Source: Colwellia sp. 75C3 (GTDB taxonomy: Bacteria; Pseudomonadota; Gammaproteobacteria; Enterobacterales; Alteromonadaceae). Taken from it: a stretch of 64,000 nucleotides of DNA. Shown here piece after piece: positions 45,343 through 54,075 of the stretch. Every line of letters starts with the position of its first letter. Position 1 is the stretch's first letter. The notes under the pieces are model-generated. The model ran no database searches and was not told where the DNA came from. It worked only from the letters and a program-made list of their open reading frames with translations. The position numbers were made by a program, and so were the translations under genes. The stretch covers positions 186,001 through 250,000 of the forward strand of contig NZ_PJAU01000061.1 in NCBI RefSeq assembly GCF_002836255.1, given 5' to 3'.

Positions 45343-46023
45343 GGCCAGTTTAGTAGCTTTGCTACCTATCGCTATGAGTTTAATGATTACCAAGACAATC
45401 CTTATGTAAATGGCAGTATCACCAAAGATTTAACAAAGGGTGAATGGTATTGGCGAGTAGCCGCTGGGCGCCATACCGAGACAACCTTTAATCAACTGGT
45501 ACGTTTTCAAAACATGTTTAAACCTGAAGAGCGTGGCACAGGATTGGCTAGTGTATTTGTCGGTAAAAAAATAGCAGATAACTTTATGTGGTTACCCCTT
45601 GATGCCTATGTTACTGGTGGTTACGTAAGACGTTTTGAAAAAGGATTTCAAGATAATTTTAATGAATATGTATTAGGTTTTAAAGCGTATTTCTCGAAAT
45701 TCCCTTGGTCTGATACTATCAAAACCCGTATCGGGATCGCGGAAGGAGTATCTTACGCAGCTAAAGTACCCTTTGTTGAAGGAGAACATGTTGAAGCAAA
45801 AAATCGTTCCGCGTCTAAATTCCTCAATTATATAGATTGGAGTATTGATGTCAGTATTGGTGACGTATTTAAAGTGCCAAAACTTAAAGAGTGTTACTTG
45901 GGTTGGTCTGTACATCATCGTTCTGGTATTTTTGCTAGTTCTGACTTTTATGGTAATGTAAATGGCGGTAGTAATGTCAATACCCTTTACGTGCAATGTC
46001 ACCATAATGTGATGGGCAGTTAA
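45343..46023 (+). pseudogene. Outer-membrane protein remnant, 5' truncated, EPS region
   Basis: The plus frame from about 45343 reads like the body of an outer-membrane barrel: 'TYRYEFNDYQDNPYVNGSI', 'WYWRVAAGRHTE', 'LPLDAYVTGGYVRRFEKGFQDNFNEY', 'LGWSVHHRSGIFASSDFYGNVNGGSNVN' (in parts). The part of this frame before 45343 is antisense to the Hpt gene. There is thus no proper start or signal peptide. The original N-terminal part is missing. It keeps the local EPS-region direction. Confidence 0.65.
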
Positions 46024-46091
46024 ACTGAAAGTGATATTATCTGTTGAGCTTAATAACGAATATAATTATCTATATAACTAGCAAATATCCA

Positions 46092-47039
46092 ATGGCATCA
46101 ATCAAGTCACTCATTTACTGTTTACTCATATTCCCCTTGTGCAGTATTGCAGGTGAGTCTGTTGTTGCAGAACGCCCTAAAGCCGACCTCCTGCAAAGTA
46201 AGCTCAATACCATGATGCAAAATACCGCATCATGGTTAGACAATATTGGCGATAGTAACACTGCTGAGAGCAATGAAAGTGACAAAAAAAATTCGACTAA
46301 TAAAACTGACAATGCTTCTGCTAACGGCTATTTACAATTATCTTGGCTGCCTCGCACAGGTGATTTAGATGACGTAGATGCAAAATTTAAAGTCTATTTT
46401 AATTTACCTGAGTGGAACGACAGGCTGGCTTTAATTATCGATAATGATGATGAAGATGAACTCTTACTCGATTATGAAACCGATAACTCCCCTACTGACC
46501 AGTCAGGTGTAAACGTTGCACTTCAATACGTAAAGCAATTTAATGAAAAATGGCAAATAAAAAACAGACTAGGTGTGAGTCGAAAGCAGTTATATCTTCG
46601 TAGTGAAATACAATTTAATTGGCACATAAAAGACGTTGCTTTTAGATTACAACCTAGGCTCGATTACTTCTTACAAGACGGTTGGGGACCCAGTGTTAAA
46701 GGCGTTATTAACTACCCACTTGAAAAGAGTTACTTTTCTTTATCTGCAAGTTGGCAAAAGCTACAAAACGAGTCAAGATCGCGTCGAAAAGTGGGTTTCT
46801 TTCATATAAAAAGCACAGGTCGAGACCAAATATTAGTCACTGGGGTGCAATATAATAAAAGTAATAATAAGCTTGATATTGCTAATGAAAACTACGTTGT
46901 ATCAACACGTTATAGAAATCTTCTTTATAAATCCTGGATGTACTTTGAAGTTGAGCCTTTTATTGAGTTTAATCAGCTAAATGACTTTAGAAGAGAAGTC
47001 GGTATTGCTTTCAACTTAATCAGTTATTATGGTGATTAA
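46092..47039 (+). CDS. Outer-membrane beta-barrel protein of the EPS region
   Basis: 315 residues from the ATG at 46092; an earlier start at 46044 gives an overlong head. Signal peptide 'LIYCLLIFPLCSIAGES'. Then a Ser/Asn/Asp-rich linker (about 50-85) and a run of alternating strands with aromatic girdles ('AFRLQPRLDYFLQDGWGPSV', 'YFSLSASWQKLQ', 'WMYFEVEPFIEF'), ending 'VGIAFNLISYY'. No family recognised by name. It lies 68 bases after the truncated barrel gene, with which it probably formed an operon. Possibly a pore or scaffold in polysaccharide secretion. Confidence 0.65.
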   Translation: MASIKSLIYCLLIFPLCSIAGESVVAERPKADLLQSKLNTMMQNTASWLDNIGDSNTAESNESDKKNSTNKTDNASANGYLQLSWLPRTGDLDDVDAKFKVYFNLPEWNDRLALIIDNDDEDELLLDYETDNSPTDQSGVNVALQYVKQFNEKWQIKNRLGVSRKQLYLRSEIQFNWHIKDVAFRLQPRLDYFLQDGWGPSVKGVINYPLEKSYFSLSASWQKLQNESRSRRKVGFFHIKSTGRDQILVTGVQYNKSNNKLDIANENYVVSTRYRNLLYKSWMYFEVEPFIEFNQLNDFRREVGIAFNLISYYGD

Positions 47040-47046
47040 TACCAAT

Positions 47047-47397
47047 TTATGATTGAGGGCATTCATAAGCATGCCCTAAAAAAGTCACTGATGTACTAAA
47101 ACCCATATGGTCTTCTATATGAATACTATTAGCACCTATGCTAATAGCTTTATTTTTTAAATCCGCAATACTCGCAAGGGTCAAATCAGTATTAGAGATA
47201 AAAAAGAAAGTATACCAGCTGCCTTCAGAGCCAACTAACTCGCCCAGATAACGACATTTCTGCACTTGTTCATAATCATCATAAATTTTTACTTGCTCAG
47301 ATATTTCATTTACTTGGTGAGTATCTAACAAACTACATGATGAGATCGATAAACAGCCCACTAGCAGAAGTAAATTTTTAATGTTAATTGAACTCAT
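47047..47397 (-). CDS. DUF4156-like lipoprotein
   Basis: 116 residues from the ATG at 47397, with AAGGAAT upstream; the longer frame adds a non-signal head. Lipobox 'CLSISSCSLL'. The mature part has 'QVQKCRYLGELVGSEGS', 'DLKNKAISIGANSIHIE' and a terminal 'GHAYECPQS', the DUF4156/RcsF-like pattern with two conserved Cys. It is antisense to the EPS direction and convergent with the barrel gene, so it is probably not part of that pathway. Confidence 0.65.
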   Translation of the reverse strand: MSSINIKNLLLLVGCLSISSCSLLDTHQVNEISEQVKIYDDYEQVQKCRYLGELVGSEGSWYTFFFISNTDLTLASIADLKNKAISIGANSIHIEDHMGFSTSVTFLGHAYECPQS

Positions 47398-47866
47398 AAA
47401 GCCTAATTCCTTGCAACTCATTGTGTAAAAACATATCTCTCGATGAATTATAATCATATTACATCAATTAGTTAATCTGTTTCGGCTCCTAACTGAATAT
47501 AATTAATGGCTGAAGAGATTTTAAATAATGTGAATAATTTAGATTAAATGTGAGACTTTCTTTAATACATCTTTCTTAGGTGACTTTATATTTAAAGGCG
47601 TAAGAAGTAAGTGCTAGATATAGCTACACTGTCATTCTAGCCTGCTCAAAAACACTACAAAGTATTAGTGTTACTCAACGTAACAGAGTTAATGTTATTG
47701 TCGCTTATATCATTTAGTGTAAAAACTTTACTTATGGGTATTGATTTTTTTCTATAACGTGGCACTGTGTACAGGCTGAATAGTTATTCATCATTACTGA
47801 TTAACAGTAATAATTGTATTCAGTCCACAATTCAATTCAAACAATAATTAAAGGAGTAGCGCTTCA
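47398..47866. other. Intergenic region upstream of asnB
   Basis: About 470 AT-rich bases. It must hold divergent promoters for the DUF4156 and asnB genes. A TGGCACT at 47760 looks like a sigma-54 -24 box, but the -12 position is wrong. AAAGGAG precedes the asnB start. I see no gene or strong hairpin. Confidence 0.4.
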
Positions 47867-49531
47867 ATGTGTTCAATCTTTGGTATATTAGATATAAAAA
47901 CAGGTGCTGATGCACTTCGTCCAAAAGCGTTAGAATATTCTCGTCTTTTACGTCACCGCGGACCTGATTGGTCAGGTATTTATCACAACGATAATGCAAT
48001 ATTAGTGCATGAGCGCTTATCAATTGTTGATACTGAGCATGGCGCGCAACCGTTATACAATGGTGATAAAAGCAATGTACTCGCAGTTAATGGTGAAATT
48101 TATAACCATAAGGCATTAGCCAGTAACTTAAACGTTGATTATACTTTTCAAACTGCATCTGATTGTGAAGTTATCTTACCTTTATATGAAGAGTTTGGTG
48201 TTGAGTTTGTTGATAAACTTCAAGGTATGTTTGCTTTTTGTTTATATAACGCCGCAGATAATAGCTATTTAATTGCCCGTGATCATATTGGTATTATTCC
48301 TTTATACACTGGCTATGATAGTGATGGTAACTTTTACGTTGCTTCAGAAATGAAAGCACTAATGCCAATTTGTAAAACAGTTTCTGAATTTCCTCCTGGT
48401 CACATTTTAGATAGCCGAGTTGGTAAATTACAACAGTATTATAAACGTAACTGGCAAGAGTATGCTGCGATTAAAGACAATACTACCAGTACCACTAAAA
48501 TCCGCGAAGCATTAGAAGAGTCTGTTAAGAGTCATTTAATGACCGATGTACCCTACGGTGTCTTATTATCGGGTGGCTTAGATTCTTCATTAATTTCAGC
48601 TATTACGCAAAAATTTGCTGCACGCAGAATTGAAGATAACGATTTAGCAGAAGCCTGGTGGCCAAAAGTACATTCATTTGCTTGTGGTCTGGAAGGCGCT
48701 CCTGATTTAATTGCTGCTCAAACCGTCGCTGATAGTATTGGTACTATTCACCACAGCATTGTTTTTACTGAGCAAGAAGGTATCGACGCGCTTAAAGAAG
48801 TGATTTACCATTTAGAAACCTACGATGTAACAACTATCCGCGCTTCTACGCCAATGTACTTAATGGCACGTAAAATCAAAGCGATGGGCATTAAAATGGT
48901 ACTTTCTGGTGAAGGTGCAGATGAAATCTTTGGTGGCTATTTGTATTTCCACAAAGCGCCAAATGCACAAGAATTTCATGAAGAATTAAACCGTAAGTTA
49001 GATAGACTGCATAAATTTGATTGTTTACGCGCTAACAAGTCCATGTCTGCTTGGGGCATTGAAGCCAGAGTACCATTTTTAGATAAAAACTTTATGGATG
49101 TTGCTATGCGCATCAATCCTGAAGATAAACTCTGTGGCAATGGCAAAATGGAAAAAGCAATTTTACGCGAATCATTTGAAGGTTATTTACCTAAAGAGAT
49201 TTTATGGCGACAAAAAGAGCAATTTTCTGATGGTGTTGGTTATTCGTGGATTGACGGCTTAAAAGTTCATGTTGAAGCACAAGTGACTGATCAACAACTT
49301 GAAAGTGCTAGCTTTAGATTTCCGGTAAATACACCGGATAGTAAAGAAGGCTATTACTACCGCTGTATTTTTGAAGAAAGATTCCCGTTAGCGTCTGCCG
49401 CTGAGTGTGTTATAGGCGGAAAATCTGTAGCCTGTAGTACAGAAGAAGCACTCGCCTGGGATGAGAGTTTTCAAAACAACGCCGATCCGTCGGGTCGCGC
49501 TGTGCTGAGCGTTCATAACGAAAGTTACTAG
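47867..49531 (+). CDS. asnB: Asparagine synthetase B, glutamine-hydrolysing
   Basis: 554 residues. N-terminal glutaminase with the catalytic Cys2 after Met ('MCSIFGI'), 'RHRGPDWSG', 'ERLSIVD' and 'VNGEIYNH'. The synthetase domain has the PP-loop 'LLSGGLDSSLISAI' and 'LSGEGADEIFGGYLYF'. The length equals E. coli AsnB. It makes asparagine from aspartate, glutamine and ATP. It lies alone between EPS blocks and has its own terminator. AsnB-like enzymes occur in several EPS regions, where amidation of sugars has been proposed, but this one looks like the housekeeping type. Confidence 0.95.
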   Translation: MCSIFGILDIKTGADALRPKALEYSRLLRHRGPDWSGIYHNDNAILVHERLSIVDTEHGAQPLYNGDKSNVLAVNGEIYNHKALASNLNVDYTFQTASDCEVILPLYEEFGVEFVDKLQGMFAFCLYNAADNSYLIARDHIGIIPLYTGYDSDGNFYVASEMKALMPICKTVSEFPPGHILDSRVGKLQQYYKRNWQEYAAIKDNTTSTTKIREALEESVKSHLMTDVPYGVLLSGGLDSSLISAITQKFAARRIEDNDLAEAWWPKVHSFACGLEGAPDLIAAQTVADSIGTIHHSIVFTEQEGIDALKEVIYHLETYDVTTIRASTPMYLMARKIKAMGIKMVLSGEGADEIFGGYLYFHKAPNAQEFHEELNRKLDRLHKFDCLRANKSMSAWGIEARVPFLDKNFMDVAMRINPEDKLCGNGKMEKAILRESFEGYLPKEILWRQKEQFSDGVGYSWIDGLKVHVEAQVTDQQLESASFRFPVNTPDSKEGYYYRCIFEERFPLASAAECVIGGKSVACSTEEALAWDESFQNNADPSGRAVLSVHNESY

Positions 49532-49570
49532 TTGCTTCAGGTAAGACCATTACTTGATAACAGTAAAAAG

Positions 49571-49607
49571 AAAAAGCCGATAATAAATAATTATTATCGG
49601 CTTTTTT
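49571..49607 (+). terminator. Rho-independent terminator of asnB
   Basis: A 16-bp stem (AAAAAGCCGATAATAA / TTATTATCGGCTTTTT) around a four-base loop, with a T-run, 40 bases after the stop. Confidence 0.9.
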
Positions 49608-49675
49608 AATGTCTAAAATATGATTTGTTTGTCTGCTAAAACATCGGTTGCAGAAAAACCTTTATACCTGTTCCT

Positions 49676-49705
49676 AATTTGCATCTTGCGATTCGCAATT
49701 TGCAT
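49676..49705 (+). promoter_or_regulatory. Possible enhancer site for the sigma-54 promoter
   Basis: A small palindrome TTGCG-ATT-CGCAA is flanked by two direct copies of TTTGCAT. It lies about 100-125 bases upstream of the expected start of the sigma-54 transcript, the usual distance for an activator site. No other explanation for this dense repeat is visible. Confidence 0.3.
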
Positions 49706-49775
49706 TTAACCTTTACTCTCATTGTCCAAGTGAACACCATAAATATAAGTAATTGATATTTGGTTATATTATTTT

Positions 49776-49791
49776 TGGCGCGAACATTGCA
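49776..49791 (+). promoter_or_regulatory. Sigma-54 (RpoN) promoter of the EPS export operon
   Basis: TGGCGCG-AACA-TTGCA fits the consensus TGGCACG-N4-TTGCA with one change. The invariant GG and GC are exactly 10 bp apart. The transcript would start near 49803, 26 bases before the STAS gene. AAAAGGTGG follows as ribosome binding site. This places the STAS-OmpA-SLBB-ATPase operon under RpoN and an enhancer-binding activator. Confidence 0.75.
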
Positions 49792-49828
49792 AAACCTACT
49801 GTGTATTAACTTAAAAGGTGGGTTTGTT

Positions 49829-50179
49829 ATGTTAAATGAAACTTATAAAATAAATAACGATTTTATTATTAAACTCCACGGAAACTTTGATGCCGATACG
49901 GTAAAGGTCATGAAAGATGATATCGAAGCGTACAGTAAATATAGTAGCAATATTATCTTCGACCTCGAACAAGTACCGTTTATCGACTCATCAGGCATTG
50001 GTGCAATCGTTTTTTTATATAAAAGAATGGTGGCTAAAGGTTTTAGTGTCTCCGTAACCGGTTTAACACAACAGCCCCTAGAGCTGTTTCAAATGCTATT
50101 TTTAGATAAAACAATCAATTGTTACGCAAATGTTGACTGTTACTTCGAAACATCAAACATTTTGCAAGTTGCCAGCTAA
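49829..50179 (+). CDS. STAS-domain anti-sigma-antagonist-like protein
   Basis: 116 residues from the ATG at 49829, with AAAAGGTGG upstream; the frame from 49760 overlaps the promoter. One STAS domain: 'FIIKLHGNFDADTVKVMKDDI', 'IIFDLEQVPFIDSSGIGAIVFLYKRM' (in parts). The 'DSSGIG' Ser is the usual phosphorylation site in SpoIIAA-type proteins. No cognate kinase or phosphatase is in the window. Small STAS proteins are known as switches in biofilm and EPS control. First gene of the sigma-54 operon; its stop overlaps the next ATG (TAATG). Confidence 0.8.
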   Translation: MLNETYKINNDFIIKLHGNFDADTVKVMKDDIEAYSKYSSNIIFDLEQVPFIDSSGIGAIVFLYKRMVAKGFSVSVTGLTQQPLELFQMLFLDKTINCYANVDCYFETSNILQVAS

Positions 50180-51048
50180 TGAATACTCAAGCTGTTTTGG
50201 TGTCGCTATGTGCTGTCATGGCATTATCAGCATGTAGTACATCAAAAACAACTAGTCACAATGATCATATATTTACTGATATTGAAAATTCAGCAAATTT
50301 CGACAAAGAACAAATGCACATTTATATTGCCAACGCTGAGTCTCAACTGTTGTCATTAGAACTACAAGAGTCTAAACGGTGTATCTCAGGTCAATTAGCT
50401 ATTGCACAATCTTATTTAACACGTGCAACAGCAGAACATAATGCCGAAATGGAAAAAGATGCTTTTATAACATTAATCGATTTTGACCGACAAATACGTA
50501 AAATCCACTGCATTAATCAGTATATAAAGGGGCAATTGGGTTGTAGCTATTCAAATCAAAAAGTAGTGCTTAAACGATGGTACGATGAAGGTGACTTCAA
50601 TCAATGTGACAACTCAACAATCGCTAAAACAGCAATAAAACCGCAAGTCGTTACAAAAAAAATAGAAAAAGAGATACTTGAACAAAATCACCTATTAATT
50701 ACTGAAACACTGCATGATTTTAATCAAGATGAAATAAAACCAATATATTACCCTTCGCTAAACAAGCTGGTTGAATTAATTAAAAGTTATCCAAATTCCA
50801 CATTACTTATCAGCGGACATACCGATAGTAAAGGCAGCACTGTATATAACAGTCAACTCAGTAAAAGAAGAGCGCAAAGCGTTGCACAGTATTTTACTGA
50901 TAAAGGTATTGAATCTTCACAAATCATTTTAAAAAGTAAGGGTGAAGAAAATATCAGGGAAGTAGAGATAAATGATGTTTCAAGGGCGTTTAATCGTTAT
51001 ACATCAATCACTTTACTTTTAGATACCAGCGGCAAAAGTAACATCTAG
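50179..51048 (+). CDS. OmpA-family lipoprotein
   Basis: 289 residues with the lipobox 'AVMALSACSTSK'. The first 180 residues form a helical part with several Cys ('ESKRCISGQL', 'KIHCINQYIKGQLGCSY'). The C-terminal OmpA domain has 'PNSTLLISGHTDSKGSTVYNSQLSKRRAQSV' (in parts), which binds peptidoglycan, and 'GIESSQIILKSKGEENI'. It probably ties the export machine to the cell wall. It overlaps the STAS gene by one base and is 10 bases before the SLBB gene. Confidence 0.8.
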   Translation: MNTQAVLVSLCAVMALSACSTSKTTSHNDHIFTDIENSANFDKEQMHIYIANAESQLLSLELQESKRCISGQLAIAQSYLTRATAEHNAEMEKDAFITLIDFDRQIRKIHCINQYIKGQLGCSYSNQKVVLKRWYDEGDFNQCDNSTIAKTAIKPQVVTKKIEKEILEQNHLLITETLHDFNQDEIKPIYYPSLNKLVELIKSYPNSTLLISGHTDSKGSTVYNSQLSKRRAQSVAQYFTDKGIESSQIILKSKGEENIREVEINDVSRAFNRYTSITLLLDTSGKSNI

Positions 51049-51058
51049 GGAGTTGACC

Positions 51059-53164
51059 ATGTTCAAATTATTAATAGCAATGCTGAGTTGTATATTTGTT
51101 ATGAATAATGCGCTATCAGCTGAAATTATAATACGCCCTGGTGATGTACTACAAATTGAAATCCCCGGTGAAATAGATTTTGAAAAGACCTTTCAAGTAA
51201 AACGCGATGGTACGTTAAAATTACCCGAAGTAGGTAACGTTTCAATTGTCGGTAAAACATTGACACAAGCAAATGAAGATCTAGCGAAACTCTTAGGTGA
51301 AGAGTATCGTGCCATCAACAATTTCAAAGTTTACTTAGTTGAAAGACGTGTACCTATTCAGGTGTTAGGCTTTGTTAAAGTCCCTGGCATGATAGATTTA
51401 CCACAAGGCGGCAACATACAAATGGCATTACAAAAAGCCGGTGGTGCTGTAGCGGGGGCTCAACTCGACAGAATACAATTAAATCGACAAGGTAAAGTAA
51501 CTATCTTCGATTATAAAAAATATTTGGACACTGGTGATTTTTCAATATTACCTACTATAGAGCCTTTAGATGTCATCTTTGTACCCGCCTCGCCCTTAAT
51601 TGGTAATGTACAAATGGACTTTGATGCAGCAACCTTATCTGCTAGTGGTGATGGCTCAGAAGTAGGAACCGCAATTAAAGTCTTCGGTGAAGTACTGAAA
51701 CCCGGTGTTTTCTCTTTCAAAAAAGGCAATACTGTTGTCGATATGTTGATGAGAGCGGGTGGTGTTACGCGTTATGCTGGAGTTGAACATATTCGGGTGA
51801 TTAACAATGGCACACCTGAGTTGTTTGATTTAAAAACCTATTTAGATACTGGTGATGCGTCTCATATGCCTAAGATCACCCCTGGATCAACCCTATTTAT
51901 TCCTATCCAAGAAGAAGAAGTTAAAAGTGGTTTACGCACAATTTATGTTATGGGTGAAGTGTTTAAACCTGGCGCATATGAAGCGCCTGCAGGTACTAAG
52001 TTTTTTGATATTTTAGCTAATGCCGGAGGCCCTACTCGCTTTGCCGAGTCGAGAAAAATTAGGATCCTACGCACCACAGGCAAAGTTGATGCTTTTGATC
52101 TTCAAGCTTATACAGAAGGATTAACGCAAGTCGCTATCCCGACAGTATCTCCAGGTGATGCTATTTTTGTCCCAGAAAAAACTGATATGAATGAAAAGTC
52201 TTGGCTAAAGATCACGCCTGACAGAGCAATAAGAGTGATAGGTGCGGTGAAAAAGCCAGGCCGATATGAATGGGGTGATGAAATGAGCTTCCTTGATATT
52301 TTAGCTCATGCTGGTGGACCCACTCAAGATGCAGATATGTCTCAAGTAAGAGTCCTCAAGAAAGGACAGACAAAACGAATGGAACCTTTCGATTTAGATA
52401 GCTTTATCACGGAAGGTGGCGACTTCTCTTTGTTACCTAAAGTAGGAGCTGGAGATACTATTATTATCAGTGAACGTCCACGTGATGTTATCGATAATAA
52501 AGCACGTTGGTTACGTCAATCTCAAGAGTCATCCATTTATGTTTTTGGCCAAGTAGGCCAAGCAGGACGATACGCGTTTAATAATAAACTACATATTTTA
52601 GATATACTTTCAGCCGCTGATGGACCAAATCAGCATGCAGATATTCATAACATAAAAATTACTCACCGTAATGGTTTTCAGAGTAAAGTTAGCACCCTTG
52701 ATTTAGGTTTGTACTTTGAAACAGGCGATGAAACCTTATTGCCACAAGTAAAATCAGGTGACACAATTTACGTACCAGAAAGAGACAAGCCATGGATAGA
52801 CAATAAAAAAGAACAAACGGTGCGAATCATAGGAGCGGTAGAAAAACCAGGTCGTTATAAATTTAGTGCAGACATGACAATTTTAGATCTTCTCGCTGAA
52901 TCAGGTGGCCCTACCGAATCGGCTTATTTAGAAAAAATCATGGTGGTCAATATTTCTCGAAGCAAGTCAGAAGAAAATGTCAGTCACGTTTTTGATTTAG
53001 AAAAATTTATTGAACATCCTGATTTCACTAAGTTACCACTGGTACGTGTGGGTGATACAATTTTTGTTCCTGATGTATCCCAGAGTAATTGGAATGTATT
53101 TATGGCTAATGTCAAAGATATGCTGAGTGTCGTGTCGCTTGTTGCCATTGTTGGAGGACTATAA
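51059..53164 (+). CDS. Polysaccharide export protein, Wza-like, with six SLBB domains
   Basis: 701 residues from the ATG at 51059, which has GGGAG upstream. Signal peptide ends near 'NNALSAE'. A poly-export domain follows ('IIRPGDVLQIEIPGEIDF', 'VKRDGTLKLPEVGNV'). Then six SLBB repeats start near residues 96, 204, 294, 389, 491 and 586, each built on 'V-x-G-x-V-x-x-P-G' and 'D-x-L-x-x-A-G-G'. The C-terminus ends in a hydrophobic helix ('MLSVVSLVAIVGGL'). Wza has two SLBB copies and about 380 residues, so this is a much longer channel stalk. It should form the outer-membrane or periplasm-spanning exporter. Confidence 0.85.
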   Translation: MFKLLIAMLSCIFVMNNALSAEIIIRPGDVLQIEIPGEIDFEKTFQVKRDGTLKLPEVGNVSIVGKTLTQANEDLAKLLGEEYRAINNFKVYLVERRVPIQVLGFVKVPGMIDLPQGGNIQMALQKAGGAVAGAQLDRIQLNRQGKVTIFDYKKYLDTGDFSILPTIEPLDVIFVPASPLIGNVQMDFDAATLSASGDGSEVGTAIKVFGEVLKPGVFSFKKGNTVVDMLMRAGGVTRYAGVEHIRVINNGTPELFDLKTYLDTGDASHMPKITPGSTLFIPIQEEEVKSGLRTIYVMGEVFKPGAYEAPAGTKFFDILANAGGPTRFAESRKIRILRTTGKVDAFDLQAYTEGLTQVAIPTVSPGDAIFVPEKTDMNEKSWLKITPDRAIRVIGAVKKPGRYEWGDEMSFLDILAHAGGPTQDADMSQVRVLKKGQTKRMEPFDLDSFITEGGDFSLLPKVGAGDTIIISERPRDVIDNKARWLRQSQESSIYVFGQVGQAGRYAFNNKLHILDILSAADGPNQHADIHNIKITHRNGFQSKVSTLDLGLYFETGDETLLPQVKSGDTIYVPERDKPWIDNKKEQTVRIIGAVEKPGRYKFSADMTILDLLAESGGPTESAYLEKIMVVNISRSKSEENVSHVFDLEKFIEHPDFTKLPLVRVGDTIFVPDVSQSNWNVFMANVKDMLSVVSLVAIVGGL

Positions 53165-53165
53165 T

Positions 53166-53861
53166 ATGCAAGAATTACCCATTCATTATGCCGAAGTAGA
53201 AGCCATTTATAACCAGACTATTGGTGCAGGTTATAGAACCGTAGCGATCACGTCTGCTAAAGCGGGAGAAGGAAAAACCACGGTGGCGCAGGCTATTGTC
53301 GAACGAACACAAGTGGTTGGTAAAAAAGTGTTACTGGTTGAAATGAATACCTTTAATCCTGTTTTATCTGAAGCCTTACGCATGTCTATAACAAGCCCTG
53401 TCACTTCAAATGAGATCATTGCTGTAGAAGATAAAGGTTATAGTCTACTACCTGCCCCACAAAGTATCCGTGATGTTTTACAATATCGAGAAAGTCATTT
53501 GTTACTTGAATCAATCAAACAATGGCTGGTTGATTTTGATTGTATTATCTTTGATACCTCCGCATTAACCTCCCTCAACCAAAGCAATATACCTGCTGAA
53601 ATCATTTGTGAAGTATGTGAAGGCGCGCTACTTGTCATTGAAGCAGGAACAACACCAACAAACTTGATACAAGAAAGTATTGAAAAACTGAAACTAAAAA
53701 AGGTTAACTTAATTGGCTCGATAATAAATGACAAAAATAATCCCTCGTTATTAGCTGAATTACAAAGAGAAACCTGTCGCCTTGACCGACTATTTCCTAG
53801 AGTAATGACCAAGTTTAGAAAAACACTTGCCAGCCTAGTGTTACTTAATATTTCTGTTTAG
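53166..53861 (+). CDS. CpsD/CapB-like P-loop ATPase of EPS export
   Basis: 231 residues from the ATG at 53166, with TTGGAGGAC upstream; one base after the SLBB gene stop. P-loop 'ITSAKAGEGKTTVAQAI' (Walker A), 'KVLLVEMNTFNPV' in the Walker A' place, where BY-kinases have an Asp, and 'FDCIIFDTSALTS' (Walker B). The C-terminal Tyr cluster of bacterial tyrosine kinases is missing. It may act on the chain-length protein at 39044 as a partner ATPase without autophosphorylation. Last gene of the sigma-54 operon. Confidence 0.75.
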   Translation: MQELPIHYAEVEAIYNQTIGAGYRTVAITSAKAGEGKTTVAQAIVERTQVVGKKVLLVEMNTFNPVLSEALRMSITSPVTSNEIIAVEDKGYSLLPAPQSIRDVLQYRESHLLLESIKQWLVDFDCIIFDTSALTSLNQSNIPAEIICEVCEGALLVIEAGTTPTNLIQESIEKLKLKKVNLIGSIINDKNNPSLLAELQRETCRLDRLFPRVMTKFRKTLASLVLLNISV

Positions 53862-54075
53862 GTGTAGTAATACTATTGTATTAAGTTCTAGCTTAAAAGG
53901 TTTATAAACACCCTATAGTTATTGTTGTATAACTGTAATATCATTTTGTTTTCTTCATTGATATTTCTCGTATAAAATCATAACTCTATAACGACAACCT
54001 ACCTATTTAATGTAATACTATTCGCTAAATAAGACTGGCTTTACTTAAATCCACTACTGAAACTATCTCACTAAT

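Noticed and set aside
47760..47775. TGGCACT upstream of asnB as a sigma-54 promoter
   Set aside because: The -12 part reads ACAGG instead of TTGCA, and the required GC is not 10 bp after GG.
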